Positions 61,576 through 64,000 of a DNA stretch of 64,000 nucleotides are shown one piece after another. The notes beneath the pieces were generated by a model that saw only the letters and a list, made by a program, of their open reading frames with translations, was not told the origin of the DNA and made no database searches. A program made the translations under genes and the position numbers. Each line of letters starts with the position of its first letter. The first letter of the stretch is position 1. This stretch comes from Psychromonas sp. Urea-02u-13 (GTDB lineage Bacteria; Pseudomonadota; Gammaproteobacteria; Enterobacterales; Psychromonadaceae), in NCBI RefSeq assembly GCF_002835995.1, contig NZ_PJBZ01000043.1, positions 1-64,000 on the forward strand, in the 5' to 3' direction.

Positions 61576-62336
61576 CTTTTGATAAAACCTTGGCGTGTAA
61601 AAATATGTTTACTGAGTTTCTTCGCCTGGTAATCACTGTTGTGCATTAAGGTATATTGCGTTTTTTTGTTGGGCTGGGTGAACTTTGTTGTGCTGATTCT
61701 TTGTGGGTTGTCTATATCAGTAATATAGGTGGCTTGTTTCATGAGTTTTCCACTGGCAAGGTAAAACTGCGCATTAACAGGGCGTAAACTGTCTTTTTGT
61801 AAACACAGGTTTATCTTACGATAGGTTGCCGATTTACGAATCGCAGTCACGCTAAAGCACACTGAATCAGTTTTTGTCACCACTGGGTTTTTATCCCACT
61901 GATATTCATGTTGCCAGCTTAACGAGGAAACATCGCCGTAACTTGCTTGACCCATTAAACGTTGCATCGGTGTAATACGAATCGCTTTATGAGTGCGTGG
62001 GACATACAGCCACATCGCACTTTCTGTTAATAGTACCTTTTGACCTTTACTGCGTTGGTTTAGCATAGTCACGCGCGAGTCTCCTTGCTCATTGACTTGA
62101 ATGAAGAACTCACTGCTTTGTTGTTTCTCTTCGTTTTTATAAAGAGTTAATGCGCTTTTTAGCTCACCACTTTTAAAAGGCATACGGTAACTGTCCGCTG
62201 CTATTATCCATGCTTGTACTTGTTGCTCTGTTTCAGTGGCAAAACTTGTTGATGTAACTAGGGTTAAAAATCCCAATAGGGTTAACCTGCCAAATGAAGC
62301 GATGTATCTTAGTAACGAATCTATAAGCCTTGGCAT
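61572..62336 (-). CDS. LolA-like outer-membrane lipoprotein-sorting family protein
   Basis: This is 254 residues from the ATG at 62336 (AAAGGAAA 5 nt upstream); a longer in-frame start at 62375 would overlap the permease. A signal peptide (about 1-34, ending SFA) is followed by a single domain resembling the PF17131 LolA-like family (VYLYNEEKQQSSEFFIQV-type half-barrel strands; SAMWLYVPRTHKAIRIT near 100). Such proteins carry lipid or lipoprotein cargo across the periplasm. With an FtsX-like permease encoded just before it, transport of a hydrophobic cargo is likely (inference). Confidence 0.78.
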   Translation of the reverse strand: MPRLIDSLLRYIASFGRLTLLGFLTLVTSTSFATETEQQVQAWIIAADSYRMPFKSGELKSALTLYKNEEKQQSSEFFIQVNEQGDSRVTMLNQRSKGQKVLLTESAMWLYVPRTHKAIRITPMQRLMGQASYGDVSSLSWQHEYQWDKNPVVTKTDSVCFSVTAIRKSATYRKINLCLQKDSLRPVNAQFYLASGKLMKQATYITDIDNPQRISTTKFTQPNKKTQYTLMHNSDYQAKKLSKHIFTRQGFIKR

Positions 62337-62346
62337 AATATTTCCT

Positions 62347-63585
62347 TTAATAGTGATTAATGGCATTGATAACATCCATTTTTAGCATTTTTTTAGCCGG
62401 TAACCAGGCTGCTAGGGTACAACTCGCTAACATCGCCATACTGATGAATAAAATAGCGGGCAGATCCCAATTGATAAAAAGGGGATAACCGATACTTCGA
62501 CCGGGAAGAGGGGGCATTTCAAACTGGCTGATGTTGATAAACACAATCACTAAACTTGCGCTTACAATACCGCTGAGAATGCCGCATAAACCAACAATAA
62601 AACCCTCTAACGCAAATAGTGCGCTAATACGTTGTTGGCTAAAACCTAAGGCGCGTAATGTGCCTGATTCTGCAACGCGCTCCATAATGGCCATCACCAT
62701 GGTATTGTTAACTGAAAGTAATACCACCAAGAGAATAATGCAACCCATCACACCAAAGATGTTGTTATATAGGCTGACTACATTTTGGTAATAGGGGAAC
62801 AGTTGTAACCAGTTTTTTTGTGTTACGTGATTTATCTGTTGCGATATTTGTTGGCTGATTTTATCGGTATCGCGGGTTTCATTTAATGAAATAACTAAAC
62901 GATTAACACTATCGGAGTCACGTAATATTTTAGCCGCGCTAACGGGAATCATGACACTGCGTGCATCCATTTCAGGAATACCTGAGCGGTTAATACCCAC
63001 CACTACGACATCAATCGCATTAATGCCCTGATAAGCGGTGCTCGCGAGTAAGGTGATTGAATCACCGACCCTCACTTTAAGATCTCGTGCTAAAACGTCA
63101 CCAATAACGGCAGTGTAAATATCTTGTTCATTAATAGTGGTATCTTGAACCACGTTATAGGGCAGGTTTTTGCCTTTTATAATCGGGGTGAATAAGGTTA
63201 TCTTTTGTTCTTTCGCAATATTCACTCCTCGGCCCATAATGGCAATGGTGATATCACCCGTGGAAGCGAGGCCTTCAAATAAAATACGCTCGGTGCTTAA
63301 ACGCACTTCGGGCATGGTTGCCAGTTGTTGCTGAATTTTCTGTTGTTGGATTGCGCTAAAACCGCCTTGGTCGATCTCTTTATCACTAAAGGCATTGGGT
63401 AAGGCAAGCTGAATATGGCCAAGCCCACCTTGAATGGTACTTTCACGTAGCCCCTCGTAACTTGCTAATACATAACCGGCCGCAATTATCAGTGAGAACG
63501 CGCCAAGCGCAACAATAGAGACAGCGATTAATGAACGTCGTGTATTACGAATCACGTTTAACCAGCTGAGTTTAAGCCACTTCAT
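62347..63585 (-). CDS. FtsX/MacB-like ABC permease
   Basis: This is 412 residues from the ATG at 63585, which has AAGGAAG 5 nt upstream. It has one N-terminal membrane segment (about 16-40), a large periplasmic domain (about 45-280) and three C-terminal segments (about 283-310, 332-365, 380-402) with [21 protein letters not shown], the FtsX-family topology of MacB, LolC/E and related proteins. It pairs with the ATPase encoded before it. The start overlaps the ATPase end by 14 bp. Confidence 0.88.
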   Translation of the reverse strand: MKWLKLSWLNVIRNTRRSLIAVSIVALGAFSLIIAAGYVLASYEGLRESTIQGGLGHIQLALPNAFSDKEIDQGGFSAIQQQKIQQQLATMPEVRLSTERILFEGLASTGDITIAIMGRGVNIAKEQKITLFTPIIKGKNLPYNVVQDTTINEQDIYTAVIGDVLARDLKVRVGDSITLLASTAYQGINAIDVVVVGINRSGIPEMDARSVMIPVSAAKILRDSDSVNRLVISLNETRDTDKISQQISQQINHVTQKNWLQLFPYYQNVVSLYNNIFGVMGCIILLVVLLSVNNTMVMAIMERVAESGTLRALGFSQQRISALFALEGFIVGLCGILSGIVSASLVIVFINISQFEMPPLPGRSIGYPLFINWDLPAILFISMAMLASCTLAAWLPAKKMLKMDVINAINHY

Positions 63586-64000
63586 AGTTACTTCCTTGTG
63601 ATGATTGTAAAACGCCATCATTGAGTGTGATGGTGCGATCTATATGTGTCAGCAAGCGTTGATCGTGTGAGGAAAAAAGCACGGTTAATCCGGAGGCTTG
63701 ATTCATCTCTTTAAGTAATAACATCAGTTGCAATGCCGAGTGGCTATCTAAATTAGCCGTGGGTTCATCGGCTAATAACAGCGCAGGCGAGCTAACTAAT
63801 GCACGTGCCACCGCGACACGTTGTTGCTGACCACCCGAAAGCTGTTTGGGTTTATGATGTAGACGATTGGCCAGACCTACTTTTTCGAGTATCTGAGCGC
63901 TCTTTTCTAATCGTTGTTTTTGACTGAGGTTAGTGAGCAATAACGGCATTTGAACATTCTCAAGCGCACTTAATACGGGGTTCAAATTAAAATTTTGGAA
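63572..64000 (-). CDS. LolD/MacB-like ABC ATPase (5' part outside the window)
   Basis: The visible 142 codons include the Q-loop region [31 protein letters not shown] signature, Walker [14 protein letters not shown] and H-loop SSHDQRLL. Walker A lies beyond 64000, so the start is not seen. The class matches LolD/MacB/FtsE ATPases, which power FtsX-type permeases without translocating the substrate through the membrane. It is the first visible gene of the minus-strand operon. Confidence 0.9.
   Translation of the reverse strand, partial: FQNFNLNPVLSALENVQMPLLLTNLSQKQRLEKSAQILEKVGLANRLHHKPKQLSGGQQQRVAVARALVSSPALLLADEPTANLDSHSALQLMLLLKEMNQASGLTVLFSSHDQRLLTHIDRTITLNDGVLQSSQGSNYEVA

Overview
The window is a stretch of gammaproteobacterial chromosome with low to moderate G+C. 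The gene order (suhB / trmJ-iscRSUA-hscBA-fdx ... iscX-pepB; rlmKL-grx-uup-DUF3466; recC-recB-recD; bepA / tusA-like-perM) and the protein sequences suggest a marine, cold-adapted member of the Psychromonas/Alteromonadales-Vibrionales group. The genus is inferred from gene content, not from a search. No phage, transposase or CRISPR array is visible.

Layout: 61-486 is a minus-strand tRNA operon (Pro-Arg-His-Leu) with a well-formed promoter at 581-609. 697-1995 is a DEAD-box RNA helicase. 2101-6662 holds a LytS/BtsS-type sensor kinase, its LytTR regulator and a short CstA-family carrier, which looks like a pyruvate or carbon-starvation sensing and uptake module. Regulator and carrier are separated by about 430 bp of 122-bp tandem repeats. 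6799-7982 encodes two low-complexity proteins, one with an HExxH motif. 8130-12399 holds a LysR regulator, a formate/nitrite channel fused to CBS domains and preceded by an overlapping small upstream ORF, and an HD-GYP phosphodiesterase with a small partner gene. 12511-15398 is the bepA / tusA-like-perM neighbourhood. 15529-19827 has an orphan family 5 solute-binding protein, a small unknown protein and a SulP transporter. 20347-24966 has pfkA, a UPF0149-like protein, a pseudouridine synthase and a response regulator with degenerate GGDEF and intact EAL domains. 25050-28081 has xthA, a TIGR02647 gene, suhB and trmJ.

28105-38116 is the Fe-S assembly (isc) locus. A nearly perfect IscR type 1 site overlaps the iscR promoter, and iscS and iscU are separated by a long imperfect palindrome. 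A GntR-ABC-permease cassette sits between fdx and iscX, bracketed by a similar ~55-bp sequence that includes a terminator. 38231-45707 has rlmKL, a glutaredoxin-like protein, uup, a DUF3466 protein with a GlyGly-CTERM-like tail, and a PstS-like protein behind a Pho box. 45801-55023 is an overlapping recC-recB-recD operon. 55025-57043 holds small housekeeping and unknown genes, including a 55-residue one.

57125-64000 (minus strand) is the most unusual region. It is a tightly overlapped operon: LolD/MacB-like ATPase (cut by the window end), FtsX-like permease, LolA-like periplasmic protein, predicted outer-membrane barrel, LytS-type kinase, LytTR regulator, a second kinase copy and a VOC protein. 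Both kinase copies are disrupted (one by a single missing base, one by a frameshift plus a deletion) while the regulator and exporter genes look intact. It reads as an envelope-spanning export or lipid/lipoprotein-trafficking module with its own two-component system, caught during or after loss of its sensors. It is the best candidate here for an under-described system.
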